DNA of 64,000 nt from Alteromonas gilva (GTDB lineage: Bacteria; Pseudomonadota; Gammaproteobacteria; Enterobacterales; Alteromonadaceae): assembly GCF_028595265.1 (NCBI RefSeq), contig NZ_JAQQXP010000003.1, forward strand, positions 310,001 through 374,000, read 5' to 3'. Each line of letters starts with the position of its first letter. The stretch's first letter is position 1. Both the position numbers and the translations under genes were made by a program. Of the stretch, positions 33,764 through 43,387 are shown piece by piece. Below the pieces are notes generated by a model, which was not told the origin of the DNA, did no database searches, and was given only the letters and a program-made list of their open reading frames with translations.

Positions 33764-34695
33764 ATGAGGCATTTGCACATACGTCTGTGCTGCTGGCTGA
33801 ATGCCTCGACGGCCTGGCAATAAAACCGGATGGTATATACATCGACGCCACCTTTGGTCGCGGCGGGCATTCTGCTGAAATACTGGCGGCGCTGGGCGAG
33901 AAAGGCCGGTTAATTGCCTTTGACCGCGATCCTCAGGCCATCGAGTCGGCCCGGCGCTTTGCTGACGATAGCCGTTTTGAAATTGTTCACTCTGCCTTTG
34001 GCGATATGGAAGAAGTCATCGGCACGATGGGACTCAGCGGCCAAATCGATGGCGTGTTGATGGACCTTGGGGTGTCATCGCCACAACTTGACGACGCGCA
34101 GCGTGGTTTTAGTTTTTTGCGCGATGGGCCGTTGGATATGCGCATGGATACCTCCCGTGGACAAAGCGCCGCGCAGTGGCTGGCCAATGCCGACGAGCAG
34201 GATATTACCCAGGTCATCAAAGAGTTTGGTGAAGAAAAATTTGGTAAACGCATTGCCCACGCGATTGTCGAGTACCGCCAACAGCAACCACTGACCCGCA
34301 CCAGTGAATTGGTGGCTATTATTGACCAGGCCGTGCCGGTAAAAGACAAATACAAGCACCCGGCAACCCGCACTTTTCAGGGTATTCGTATTTATATTAA
34401 TGCCGAACTGGAGCAACTGCGGGTGGGTTTAAAAGCCGCTACCACCATACTGCGTCCGGGCGGACGAATGGCGATTATCTCTTTTCACTCACTTGAGGAT
34501 CGCCTGGTTAAACGTTTTATGAAAGAGCAGAGTAAGGGCAAAAGCTACCCGCCGGGGTTTCCGGTTACCCAGGCTCAGATTGACGAAGATAAGGTGCTTA
34601 CCTTAATTGGCAAAGCCATCAAGGCCGGCGCTGACGAACTTAAACAAAATGTGCGATCCCGAAGCGCGGTGCTCAGGGTGGCAGAAAAACGATGA
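33760..34695 (+). CDS. rsmH: 16S rRNA m4C1402 methyltransferase RsmH
   Basis: 311 residues. SAM-dependent Rossmann methyltransferase modifying C1402 in the ribosomal P site. Motifs: HTSVLLAECLDGL at the N-terminus, IDATFGRGGHS (SAM loop, about 27-37), LIAFDRDPQAI, GVLMDLGVSSPQLD and the C-terminal AIISFHSLEDRLVKRF. Overlaps mraZ upstream and ftsL downstream by four bases each. Confidence 0.96.
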   Translation: MNEAFAHTSVLLAECLDGLAIKPDGIYIDATFGRGGHSAEILAALGEKGRLIAFDRDPQAIESARRFADDSRFEIVHSAFGDMEEVIGTMGLSGQIDGVLMDLGVSSPQLDDAQRGFSFLRDGPLDMRMDTSRGQSAAQWLANADEQDITQVIKEFGEEKFGKRIAHAIVEYRQQQPLTRTSELVAIIDQAVPVKDKYKHPATRTFQGIRIYINAELEQLRVGLKAATTILRPGGRMAIISFHSLEDRLVKRFMKEQSKGKSYPPGFPVTQAQIDEDKVLTLIGKAIKAGADELKQNVRSRSAVLRVAEKR

Positions 34696-35012
34696 CCGGC
34701 TCGACCACGAATTTTAATTTACTGCTCATACTGGTTACCGACTTGACCCGCCACAAACTGCGGGTTTTATTGTTTATAGCGGTTATCGCCAGTGCGCTGG
34801 CTGTGATCCTTGGTACACACCATAATCGCCAGCAAAATATTGCGCTGGAACAGTTAATGCGCGACAAAGACCAACTCGATATTGAATGGCGCAATCTGGT
34901 GCTTGAGCAACGGGCGCTGACTGAACACAATCGTATTGAAGCGATGGTCAAAAAAGAGCTTGATATGCATCGTCCCGGTGTCAATGACGAAGTGGTGGTG
35001 CGGATAAAATGA
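34692..35012 (+). CDS. ftsL: Cell division protein FtsL
   Basis: 106 residues. Short cytoplasmic N-terminus, one membrane helix (VLLFIAVIASALAVILG, about 25-41), and a periplasmic leucine-zipper-like coiled coil (LEQLMRDKDQLDIEW). Forms the FtsQLB complex that activates FtsWI. Family sequences are weakly conserved; assignment rests on size, topology and position between rsmH and ftsI with ATGA overlaps on both sides. Confidence 0.93.
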   Translation: MTGSTTNFNLLLILVTDLTRHKLRVLLFIAVIASALAVILGTHHNRQQNIALEQLMRDKDQLDIEWRNLVLEQRALTEHNRIEAMVKKELDMHRPGVNDEVVVRIK

Positions 35013-36787
35013 CCTCCATAGCGGCAAAACCAACCAAAACCCAGGGCGCTGGCGCGAAAATGAATAATCGTCCGGGCCCTATGCAGTGGCGCTTTTTTTT
35101 AGTGCTGGGCATCATTGTGCTGGTGTTTGTCGTGCTTACTCTACGCACTGCCTTCATTCAGGTTATTGCGCCGGATGCGTTGATTGAACAGGGCGACAGT
35201 CGCACCTTACGAACACGAAATACACCCACCTACAGAGGGCTCATTACCGATCGCAACGGTGTTGAGCTGGCTGTCAGCGTACCGGTTCGGGCTATTTGGG
35301 CCGATCCTAAAATTATTCACGAACAAAACGGTTTGTCGCAAGCACGCCGTTGGCTGGCATTGTCTGAAGTGATTGGTCAGGACGTTGACGAACTGATGAG
35401 CAAGGTGCAAAACCCGGGGCGCAGGTTTGTTTATCTGCAGCGTCAGGTGTCACCGGCGATGGCTGATTATGTTGAAAAGCTCGATATTCCGGGTGTGTTT
35501 CTGCGCAAGGAGTCACGTCGTTATTACCCAACCGGCGAAGTTGCTGCGCAGCTTATCGGTATCACCAATGTTGATGATCAGGGCATTGAAGGCCTTGAGA
35601 AATTGTATGACGACTGGTTAACCGGCGAGCCGGGTACGCGTAAAATACGTCGTGATGCCAAAGGACGGCAGGTTGAAGTACTGGAAACCAAAGACGGCGA
35701 GGCAGCCGGCAACTTAACCCTGACAATTGACCAACGTATTCAGGCGCTGGCATACCGGCAAATCAAAGAGGCCATGTTGTACTACCAGGCCAGCTCAGCG
35801 TCGGCCATCGTGCTGGATGTAAAAAGTGGTGACATCCTGGCAATGGTTAATGCGCCGTCGTTTAACCCCAACGATCGCAACGACATATCTCCACGCCGGA
35901 TGCGTAACCGTGTGATTACTGATGCCTTTGAGCCCGGTAGTTCACTTAAACCCATGGCGGTGCTAAGTGCACTGGAGTTTGGCGCAGTTGAGATGGGCGA
36001 CATCATTGACACCTCCCCTGGGTGGATGCGTCTGGGTGGCAGCTTAGTTAAAGATTTTCGCAACTACGGCGAACTTAGCCTGGCAGGCATAATTCAGCAT
36101 TCCAGTAATATGGGGACGTCTAAGTTAGCGCTGTCTGTACCCAAGCAATTTCTTTTGGACACCTATTACAACATGGGGCTGATGTCCGATACCGGCACCA
36201 ATATTCCAGGCGAAAGTAGCGGTATTTTTCATGAACGCAGCCGCTGGTCAGACTTTGAACTGGCCACGCTGTCGTTTGGTTACGGGATTTCAGTCACCAC
36301 AGCTCAGCTCGCTCGCATGTACGCCACTATTGCTTCAGGTGGCATTAAGCGGCCTCTTAATATAGTCAAAATGACCGACAACAGTACCTATAAGCCCGGT
36401 GAAGAAAGGGTGATCAGCGAAAAGAATGCGCGGGCGATTATGGCCATGATGGAAACGGTTACTCAGGACGGAGGTTCTGGTGTTAAAGCACGGATCCCTG
36501 GCTATCGGGTAGCCGGTAAAACAGGTACCAGCCGCAAAGCTGTGGCCGGTGGTTACGGTGAGGAGTACGTGAATATTTTTGCCGGTATTGCGCCGCTGAA
36601 TGATCCCCAGGTTGTTACCGTGGTGCTCATCAACGAGCCGGGTGGCGACTTATATCACGCCGGCGATACCGCAGCGCCAGTGTTCTCTGAGATCATGGGC
36701 GGCGCATTACAGTTACTGAACATTGCACCCGATGATCGCCAGATTAGTGCGACACAGGTTATAGAGAGAACAACTGATGGTGGTTAA
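35009..36787 (+). CDS. ftsI: Septal peptidoglycan transpeptidase FtsI (PBP3)
   Basis: 592 residues. Single N-terminal membrane anchor (about 28-50), a class B dimerisation domain, and a transpeptidase domain with the three penicillin-binding motifs: SSLK in FEPGSSLKPMAVL (nucleophile Ser), SSN in QHSSNMGTSK, and KTGT in VAGKTGTSRKA. Works with FtsW to build septal peptidoglycan. Overlaps ftsL by four bases and murE by eleven. Confidence 0.96.
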   Translation: MTSIAAKPTKTQGAGAKMNNRPGPMQWRFFLVLGIIVLVFVVLTLRTAFIQVIAPDALIEQGDSRTLRTRNTPTYRGLITDRNGVELAVSVPVRAIWADPKIIHEQNGLSQARRWLALSEVIGQDVDELMSKVQNPGRRFVYLQRQVSPAMADYVEKLDIPGVFLRKESRRYYPTGEVAAQLIGITNVDDQGIEGLEKLYDDWLTGEPGTRKIRRDAKGRQVEVLETKDGEAAGNLTLTIDQRIQALAYRQIKEAMLYYQASSASAIVLDVKSGDILAMVNAPSFNPNDRNDISPRRMRNRVITDAFEPGSSLKPMAVLSALEFGAVEMGDIIDTSPGWMRLGGSLVKDFRNYGELSLAGIIQHSSNMGTSKLALSVPKQFLLDTYYNMGLMSDTGTNIPGESSGIFHERSRWSDFELATLSFGYGISVTTAQLARMYATIASGGIKRPLNIVKMTDNSTYKPGEERVISEKNARAIMAMMETVTQDGGSGVKARIPGYRVAGKTGTSRKAVAGGYGEEYVNIFAGIAPLNDPQVVTVVLINEPGGDLYHAGDTAAPVFSEIMGGALQLLNIAPDDRQISATQVIERTTDGG

Positions 36788-38306
36788 TGCGTTTATACAA
36801 AGCCTGCAGGGTTTACTCATTAAGTTTGGTGTCAATGCACCGGATATCCGCGTGCAAGGGTTAACGCTCGATAGCCGTGAAGTGAGTCCTAAATTGGTTT
36901 TTGTTGCCGTTAAAGGGCACAGCCGCGATGGCCGTGACTTTATTCCTCAGGCCATCAGTCTTGGTGCCAGAGCGATTTTGGCTGAGGCCGATGAGGCCAG
37001 CCAGCATGGTGAAATTGAGATGCGCGAGCAAACCGTCATTATTTATATGTGGGGGTTATCAGACTTACTGTCGTCGCTAGCTGCGGCCTTTTACGATTAC
37101 CCGGCCAATAAACTGGCAACTATCGCGGTAACAGGCACCAATGGTAAAACATCGGTGGTGCAACTGATCACGCAAATGAAGCATTTGCTGGGTCATCGGA
37201 CTGCCTCTATTGGTACCTTAGGCAGCGGTATTTACCGCGACGAGGCCCACTATGCGCCGCCGGTAAATGGCAATACCACGCCCGACGCCATTTCAATGCA
37301 ATATCTGCTGGCTGAGTTTGTTCAGCAGCAGGTTCACCAGGTGGCCTTTGAAGCTTCCTCCCATGCATTGGTGCAAAACCGCTTAAAACAAATTAATACC
37401 GATATTGCCGTATTTACCAACCTCAGCCGTGACCACCTTGATTACCATGGCAGTATGGAAGCTTATGCCAAGGCAAAACTGAAATTACTTGAGCTGCCCG
37501 GCCTTCACACTGTGGTACTCAATTACAATGATCAGGCGAGTCAGGACTGGGCCAGTAACACCGGCAAAGGTGTACAACAGGTGTGGACCGCAGTATTGCC
37601 GGAACCCGCCCGAACTTTACCAGAAGGTCGCTATTGTTTTGCCACAAATGTGCAATACCATGCCAATGGTTGTCAGTTTCGCCTGGCCACGTCGTGGGGA
37701 ACCACCGTGGTGCAAACTAACCTGTTAGGCCATTTCAACATCGCCAATTTAATGAGTGCCACCGCCGCGCTGCTCAGTCAGGGCGAGCGTTTTGACAATG
37801 TGGTGAAGACCATTGAGCAGGTTCAGGCCGTAGCGGGGCGTCTCGAAGTTTTTGAATTTAAAGAACACGCCAATGTGGTGGTGGATTATGCCCATACACC
37901 CGACGCGCTAACCCAGGCGTTAAAAGCATTGCGCCTGCATACCGATGGCAAGCTGTGGTGCGTGTTTGGCTGTGGCGGCGACCGTGATAAGGGTAAGCGC
38001 CCACTGATGGCACAGGCGGCTGAACAAGGCGCTGATGCGCTGGTTATCACCACCGACAACAGTCGCTCAGAAGCCCCTGAGACCATTGCCGCAGATATCC
38101 GTGGCGGCTTAAACCCTGCAACGCTGGTTAAGGATATTCCGGATCGTGAGCAAGCGATCCGATATTGCCTTGAGCATGCAGGCGCAAATGATCTAATTTT
38201 GCTGGCCGGTAAAGGCCATGAGAACTACCAGATTATTGGTGACCAAAGAATTAACTATAACGAACGGGAAGTGATTGCCCGTTTGCAGCAGGAGTGCAGC
38301 AAATGA
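36777..38306 (+). CDS. murE: UDP-MurNAc-tripeptide synthetase MurE
   Basis: 509 residues. Adds the third residue of the stem peptide, expected to be meso-diaminopimelate in a Gram-negative. Mur ligase fold: N-terminal UDP-binding domain, ATP loop TGTNGKTSVVQL near residue 120, NTTPDA, the carbamylated-Lys region, and the C-terminal GCGGDRDKGKRP and AGKGHENYQ motifs. The residues that normally read DNPR, which select diaminopimelate, read DNSR here (TTDNSRSE, near residue 423). Arg is kept, so specificity is probably unchanged. Overlaps ftsI by eleven bases and murF by four. Confidence 0.95.
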   Translation: MVVNAFIQSLQGLLIKFGVNAPDIRVQGLTLDSREVSPKLVFVAVKGHSRDGRDFIPQAISLGARAILAEADEASQHGEIEMREQTVIIYMWGLSDLLSSLAAAFYDYPANKLATIAVTGTNGKTSVVQLITQMKHLLGHRTASIGTLGSGIYRDEAHYAPPVNGNTTPDAISMQYLLAEFVQQQVHQVAFEASSHALVQNRLKQINTDIAVFTNLSRDHLDYHGSMEAYAKAKLKLLELPGLHTVVLNYNDQASQDWASNTGKGVQQVWTAVLPEPARTLPEGRYCFATNVQYHANGCQFRLATSWGTTVVQTNLLGHFNIANLMSATAALLSQGERFDNVVKTIEQVQAVAGRLEVFEFKEHANVVVDYAHTPDALTQALKALRLHTDGKLWCVFGCGGDRDKGKRPLMAQAAEQGADALVITTDNSRSEAPETIAADIRGGLNPATLVKDIPDREQAIRYCLEHAGANDLILLAGKGHENYQIIGDQRINYNEREVIARLQQECSK

Positions 38307-39709
38307 TTTCAACAACTCTGGCCTGGATTGCGCAACAAGTAAACGGACGCTTAGAGGGCGAAGATGCGCCCATTAGTGCGGTGAGCACGGATACGCGTAC
38401 CCTGGACGCCGGTGCATTGTATCTGGCCTTAAAAGGGGCAAATTTTGATGGCCACCAATTTGTTGAAGCCGCCGAAAAGGCAGGCGCTAAAGCGATTTTA
38501 GCCAGTGATCCGGTTACCTCAGCATTGCCCGTTATCTACGTAGAAGATACTAAACAAGCCCTTGGCCAGTTAGGCGCCGCAGTAAAAAGGGAAGTGAATC
38601 CTAAAACCATTGCGATTACCGGCAGTAGCGGTAAAACCACCGTCAAGGAAATGTGCGCAGCGATATTAGCCCGGCGCGGAAATGTGCTGGCCACAGCGGG
38701 TAACTTTAACAACGACATCGGCGTGCCGCTCACGTTACTTCGTTTAACACCTGAGCATGAGTATGCGGTTGTTGAGCTGGGCGCCAATCATTTAGGTGAG
38801 ATAGCTTATACCACAGGGCTCACCAAGCCTGATGTTGCGACCATTGTAAATGCCGCGGCGGCCCACCTTGAAGGATTCGGTAGCTTGCTTGGCGTGGCCA
38901 GAGCGAAAAGTGAAATATTTAAAGGGCTGGGCAAAAAGGGGCTGGCGATTGTTAATGAAGACAGCCAGTTCGCTGACTTCTGGCTCGGAAAACTCAAGCA
39001 TCAGCCGGTGCAAACTTTTGCGCCGGACAGCCAAAACCCGGCAGCGGGCTTTTATGCTACGGATATCTCCATTGACTTAAATGGTTGCGCAGAATTTGCT
39101 TTGCATTCAGTGCGCGGCACTACTGATATTCGCTTGGTTATACCTGGTATGCATAACGTCGGGAATGCGCTTGTGGCAGCCGCCTTAACCATGGCGGTTG
39201 GGGCAACCTTAGAGGATGTAAAATACGGTTTATTATCAATGCAGCAGGTTAGTGGCCGGCTGAAAGTGGTACCGCTGACTGAGCAGGTTCGTATTCTCGA
39301 TGACAGTTACAATGCCAACGTTGGTTCGGTAAAAGCCGCTATCGATACATTAGCCAGTTTTGCCGGGCGCCGGGTACTGGTACTCGGTGATATGGCGGAA
39401 TTGGGCGAAAAAGCCCGTTTTTATCATGAACAAGTAGGTCAGTATGCCCGTGAAAAATCTATCGATTGCCTGTACACCGTGGGTGTTCTGAGTCAAAGTG
39501 CGACAACCGCCTTTGGCGATAATGGCTATCACTTTAGTGAACTGGACGCCCTAATTGCAGCACTGGAAGCGGATTTTGCTCACGAACAATGCGATCTGAC
39601 CTTATTAGTGAAAGGCTCCCGCAGTGCCAGAATGGAACGCGTCATTACTGCACTGGAGGAATCGCCGTTGGGAAAGCTTAATCGTCGGCGGGAGAGAATA
39701 GCATGTTAA
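38303..39709 (+). CDS. murF: UDP-MurNAc-tripeptide:D-Ala-D-Ala ligase MurF
   Basis: 468 residues from ATG 38303, which overlaps the murE stop (ATGA) and has AGCAGGAG eight bases upstream; a GTG at 38294 is in frame but sits within that ribosome site. Cytoplasmic Mur ligase adding D-Ala-D-Ala. Motifs: DTRTLDAGALYLALKG (UDP domain), ATP loop TGSSGKTTVKEM, NNDIGVPLTLL, ELGANHLGEIAYT and DDSYNANVGSVKAAID. Overlaps mraY by seven bases. Confidence 0.96.
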   Translation: MISTTLAWIAQQVNGRLEGEDAPISAVSTDTRTLDAGALYLALKGANFDGHQFVEAAEKAGAKAILASDPVTSALPVIYVEDTKQALGQLGAAVKREVNPKTIAITGSSGKTTVKEMCAAILARRGNVLATAGNFNNDIGVPLTLLRLTPEHEYAVVELGANHLGEIAYTTGLTKPDVATIVNAAAAHLEGFGSLLGVARAKSEIFKGLGKKGLAIVNEDSQFADFWLGKLKHQPVQTFAPDSQNPAAGFYATDISIDLNGCAEFALHSVRGTTDIRLVIPGMHNVGNALVAAALTMAVGATLEDVKYGLLSMQQVSGRLKVVPLTEQVRILDDSYNANVGSVKAAIDTLASFAGRRVLVLGDMAELGEKARFYHEQVGQYAREKSIDCLYTVGVLSQSATTAFGDNGYHFSELDALIAALEADFAHEQCDLTLLVKGSRSARMERVITALEESPLGKLNRRRERIAC

Positions 39710-40785
39710 TTTGGCTCGCCGACTGGCTTACCCAGTTCGAAACCGGCTTCAACGTGTTCTCTTATTTAACCATGAGAGCGATTTTGAGCACGTTGACAGC
39801 ATTGCTTATTGCGATTGTGATTGGTCCCAAAATGATCCGCTGGCTGCAAATGATGCAAATTGGCCAGACCATCCGTAATGACGGACCCGAGTCGCATCTG
39901 GCCAAATCTGGTACACCCACCATGGGCGGGTTATTAATACTGGCCGCCATTGTAATCAGTGTTTTACTGTGGGCCGATTTAACCAATCGTTATGTGCTGG
40001 TGACCCTGTTTGTGGTGGTAACTTTCGGCATTATCGGTTTTGTGGATGACTACCGCAAAGTAGTGCGCAAAGACTCCAAGGGCCTGATTGCCAGATGGAA
40101 GTATTTCTGGCAGTCGCTGATTGCATTATCGGTGGCATTCTATTTGTTCAGTACCGCTCAAACCGTTGAGGAAACCGCACTGTTGGTGCCCTTCTTTAAA
40201 GAAGTGTTACCGCAGTTAGGCATTTTGTATATCGCCATCGTGTACTTTGCGCTGGTAGGCACCAGCAATGCGGTCAATCTTACCGATGGGTTGGACGGCC
40301 TGGCGATAGTGCCGACCATACTGGTTGCCGGTGCGTTTGCCATTTTTGCCTACGTGACAGGCCATGCGAACTTTTCGGGGTATCTTAATATTCCGCATAT
40401 TCCACTTACCAGCGAACTGGTTATCGTGTGTACGGCGATTGTTGGTGCCGGACTGGGTTTCCTCTGGTTTAACACTTATCCGGCAATGGTGTTTATGGGC
40501 GATGTCGGCTCTCTGGCGCTCGGCGGCACGTTGGGCGTGCTGGCAGTGTTAGTCAGGCAGGAAATTGTGCTGATCATCATGGGCGGGGTATTTGTTATGG
40601 AAACCTTGTCGGTGATTATGCAGGTCGGCTCCTACAAACTGCGAGGCGAGCGGATATTCCGCATGGCACCGATTCATCATCACTATGAACTCAAGGGATG
40701 GCCGGAGCCACGGGTGATTGTGCGCTTTTGGATTATTTCTTTGATTCTGGTGTTAATTGGCTTGGCCACACTGAAGCTACGGTAA
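39703..40785 (+). CDS. mraY: Phospho-MurNAc-pentapeptide transferase MraY
   Basis: 360 residues, about ten membrane helices. Transfers phospho-MurNAc-pentapeptide to undecaprenyl phosphate, forming lipid I. Family motifs: SGTPTMGGLLIL near 65, FVDDYRKVVRKDSKGL near 112, NLTDGLDGLAI near 193 (active-site Asp residues), FMGDVGSLALGG near 265, and the His-rich APIHHHYELKGWPE near 321. The stop codon shares one base with the murD start (TAATG). Confidence 0.97.
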   Translation: MLIWLADWLTQFETGFNVFSYLTMRAILSTLTALLIAIVIGPKMIRWLQMMQIGQTIRNDGPESHLAKSGTPTMGGLLILAAIVISVLLWADLTNRYVLVTLFVVVTFGIIGFVDDYRKVVRKDSKGLIARWKYFWQSLIALSVAFYLFSTAQTVEETALLVPFFKEVLPQLGILYIAIVYFALVGTSNAVNLTDGLDGLAIVPTILVAGAFAIFAYVTGHANFSGYLNIPHIPLTSELVIVCTAIVGAGLGFLWFNTYPAMVFMGDVGSLALGGTLGVLAVLVRQEIVLIIMGGVFVMETLSVIMQVGSYKLRGERIFRMAPIHHHYELKGWPEPRVIVRFWIISLILVLIGLATLKLR

Positions 40786-42116
40786 TGACGAATATGTTAA
40801 GTAAACACGCACAGAATTACGTGGTTGCCGGTTTGGGTAAAACCGGACTTGCCTGTGCGCGTTACTTTTCCCGTCATAACAAGGCCTTTAGAATATGGGA
40901 CACACGCACCGGTTATGCAGTGCCTGAGACGGTGCAGCAAGAATTTAAGGTGCCCATTCATTGCGGTGCGGTAACGAATGACTATTGGACCGATGTGGAT
41001 GTATTGGTACTGAGTCCGGGAATTGCGCCCGACTCGCCTGCGGTAAAGGCGGCAAAAGCATGTGGTGTTGAGGTTATCGGCGACATTGAATTATTTGCCA
41101 GAGCGGTGACTCACCCGGTGCTGGGCATTACCGGCTCAAACGGAAAAACCACCGTGACACTGCTCACCGCGCATATTATCAATGCGCTGGGGATTAAGGC
41201 GGTTGCGGCGGGGAATGTGGGGTTACCGGCGCTGGATTCACTGACGCTGGAAAACGACATCACCGTTCTTGAGCTATCCAGCTTTCAGTTAGAAACCACC
41301 GCGTCGCTGAAATTGGCGGCGGCAACCTTGTTAAACCTCTCTGCCGATCACCTTGACCGTCATCATACGCTCAGCGCCTATGCAGCAGCCAAGCAACGTA
41401 TATTCAATGACTGCGCAGTGGCGGTAGTGAATCGTCAGGACGGCGCAACTCGTCCGCAACAGCCCGTCTCGCGCCTGATTGAAACCGGCCTTTGTGCCAG
41501 CGCAACAGACTTTGGCTGGAACAGTGAAAATGCCGTGATTACTTATAACGGGCAGCACCTCTTAGCACTAAGCGATACAGCCCTGGTAGGGCTTCACAAT
41601 GTGTTGAATATTCAGACGGCGCTGGCACTGGTTAGTGTGGTCGGTGGTGACATTGCTGATGCCGCTGAAGCGGTAAAAACCTTTAAACCCGCGCCCCATC
41701 GCTGCACTAAAATTGCAGAAGTGAAGGGGGTCAGTTTTATTGATGACTCTAAGGCAACCAATATTGGCGCCACACAGGCAGCCCTTGAGGGATTAACCAA
41801 TACGCTCAACGGACGCCTAATCCTGATCGCCGGTGGCGATGCGAAAGGGGCAGATTTAAGGGCATTAACATCCACCCTGGCAGACTATGTCGATACCGTT
41901 ATTGCCATTGGCAAGGACGGCTATATTCTCAGCCAGATAGCCACCGAGGGTTATTATGTTGAAAGTCTTGAAGCAGCAGTGACTAAGGCGTTTGCGTTAG
42001 CGCAGCCGGGAGATACCGTGCTGCTGTCACCGGCCTGCGCCAGTCTTGATATGTTTACCAGCTACCAACATCGGGCCGAGGTATTTTATCAGGCCGTTAA
42101 GGAGCTGGCAGCATGA
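40785..42116 (+). CDS. murD: UDP-MurNAc-L-Ala:D-Glu ligase MurD
   Basis: 443 residues from the ATG at 40785, which overlaps the mraY stop; the open frame extends 29 codons further up inside mraY but those residues do not fit the family. Adds D-glutamate to UDP-MurNAc-L-Ala. Motifs: VVAGLGKTGLACARYF (N-terminal UDP-binding Rossmann), SPGIAPDSP, ATP loop TGSNGKTTVTLL, LELSSFQLE, NLSADHLDRH, DDSKATNIGATQAAL and LSPACASLDMF. Overlaps ftsW by four bases. Confidence 0.96.
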   Translation: MTNMLSKHAQNYVVAGLGKTGLACARYFSRHNKAFRIWDTRTGYAVPETVQQEFKVPIHCGAVTNDYWTDVDVLVLSPGIAPDSPAVKAAKACGVEVIGDIELFARAVTHPVLGITGSNGKTTVTLLTAHIINALGIKAVAAGNVGLPALDSLTLENDITVLELSSFQLETTASLKLAAATLLNLSADHLDRHHTLSAYAAAKQRIFNDCAVAVVNRQDGATRPQQPVSRLIETGLCASATDFGWNSENAVITYNGQHLLALSDTALVGLHNVLNIQTALALVSVVGGDIADAAEAVKTFKPAPHRCTKIAEVKGVSFIDDSKATNIGATQAALEGLTNTLNGRLILIAGGDAKGADLRALTSTLADYVDTVIAIGKDGYILSQIATEGYYVESLEAAVTKAFALAQPGDTVLLSPACASLDMFTSYQHRAEVFYQAVKELAA

Positions 42117-43387
42117 TAAACGTGGCGACTCATCTGTCTGGCCTATTTGCGGCCCGGCATGACCGGGCGGCAACCAGTGCACCGGCTTTTGATGGCAGTA
42201 TTGTGTTAGTGTCGTTTGCACTGATGGCAATCGGTCTGGTGATCGTTACATCGGCGTCTATGCCGGTGGCTGAACGACTATATGATAATCCCTTTTATTT
42301 CGCCATTCGCCACGGGATTTACATAATCGGCGCTGTAATCGCCTCGATGGTGGTGGTGCAGTTGCCCATGAGGTTTTGGCGGACATTCAGTCCATACATG
42401 CTGCTTGCGGCAATCGGTTTACTGGTAGCGGTACTGGTGATTGGTCGCAATGTTAACGGCAGCACCCGCTGGCTGGCGATAGGGCCCATCACAATTCAGG
42501 CGGCTGAACCGGCGAAGTTATTCTTTTTCTGTTATCTGGCGGGTTATTTGGTTCGCCGCTATGACGAAGTCACCGAAAATCTCAAAGGGTTTATTAAACC
42601 GCTGGTGGTGTTTTTCCTACTGGCATTACTGCTACTTGCCCAGCCTGATTTGGGCACCGTAGTTGTGATGCTGGCAACCACTATGGGCTTGCTGTTTTTA
42701 GCCGGTGCCAAGCTATGGCAGTTTTTTGCTTTATTATTTGCGGGCATTCTGGCGGTTGTGGCACTGATTGTCGATTCAGAGTATCGCCTGGCGCGGGTGA
42801 CGTCATTCTGGGACCCCTGGGCTGATCCCTTCGGTAGCGGTTACCAGCTCACTCAATCTTTAATGGCTTACGGGCGTGGCAACTGGTTTGGGCAGGGACT
42901 TGGCAACAGTTTGCAAAAACTTGAATTTCTGCCTGAGGCACATACCGACTTTGTCATGGCGATACTTGCCGAAGAGCTCGGTTTTAGCGGTGTTGTGGCA
43001 GTGCTGTTGCTGATGCTGTGGCTGGTAGTACGGGCACTGCAAATAGGCAATAAAGCGTTAACTCATGAACGGGCCTTTGATGGCTTCCTCGCATACTCTA
43101 TTGGCATTTGGTTCAGCTTTCAAACCGCTGTGAACGTCGGTGCCAGTGCTGGAATTCTACCCACAAAAGGGTTAACGCTGCCGTTAGTCAGCTATGGCGG
43201 CTCCAGCCTGATCATTATGGCAGCGACGGTGTCTATCTTGTTGCGCATTGATTTTGAATTGCGCGTATCTGGCGTTCAGGCACTGGATAAAGGCAATAAA
43301 AGTGACGGCAAAGCGCGGGTAAGAGCGGCGCTTAAATCGGCAAAGGACGCAGGCAATGCTACTTCAGGAGGGCAGCAAAATGACTAA
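42113..43387 (+). CDS. ftsW: Septal peptidoglycan glycosyltransferase FtsW
   Basis: 424 residues with about ten membrane helices of the SEDS family. Lipid II polymerase at the septum, acting with FtsI. Motifs: ASMPVAERLYDNPFYFAIRHG (TM1-2 loop), NGSTRWLAIGPITIQ, EPAKLFFFCYLAGYL, QPDLGTVVV (catalytic loop region), GRGNWFGQGLGNS with HTDFVMAILAEELGF, and GILPTKGLTLPLVSYGGSSL. Overlaps murD upstream and murG downstream. Confidence 0.96.
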   Translation: MINVATHLSGLFAARHDRAATSAPAFDGSIVLVSFALMAIGLVIVTSASMPVAERLYDNPFYFAIRHGIYIIGAVIASMVVVQLPMRFWRTFSPYMLLAAIGLLVAVLVIGRNVNGSTRWLAIGPITIQAAEPAKLFFFCYLAGYLVRRYDEVTENLKGFIKPLVVFFLLALLLLAQPDLGTVVVMLATTMGLLFLAGAKLWQFFALLFAGILAVVALIVDSEYRLARVTSFWDPWADPFGSGYQLTQSLMAYGRGNWFGQGLGNSLQKLEFLPEAHTDFVMAILAEELGFSGVVAVLLLMLWLVVRALQIGNKALTHERAFDGFLAYSIGIWFSFQTAVNVGASAGILPTKGLTLPLVSYGGSSLIIMAATVSILLRIDFELRVSGVQALDKGNKSDGKARVRAALKSAKDAGNATSGGQQND

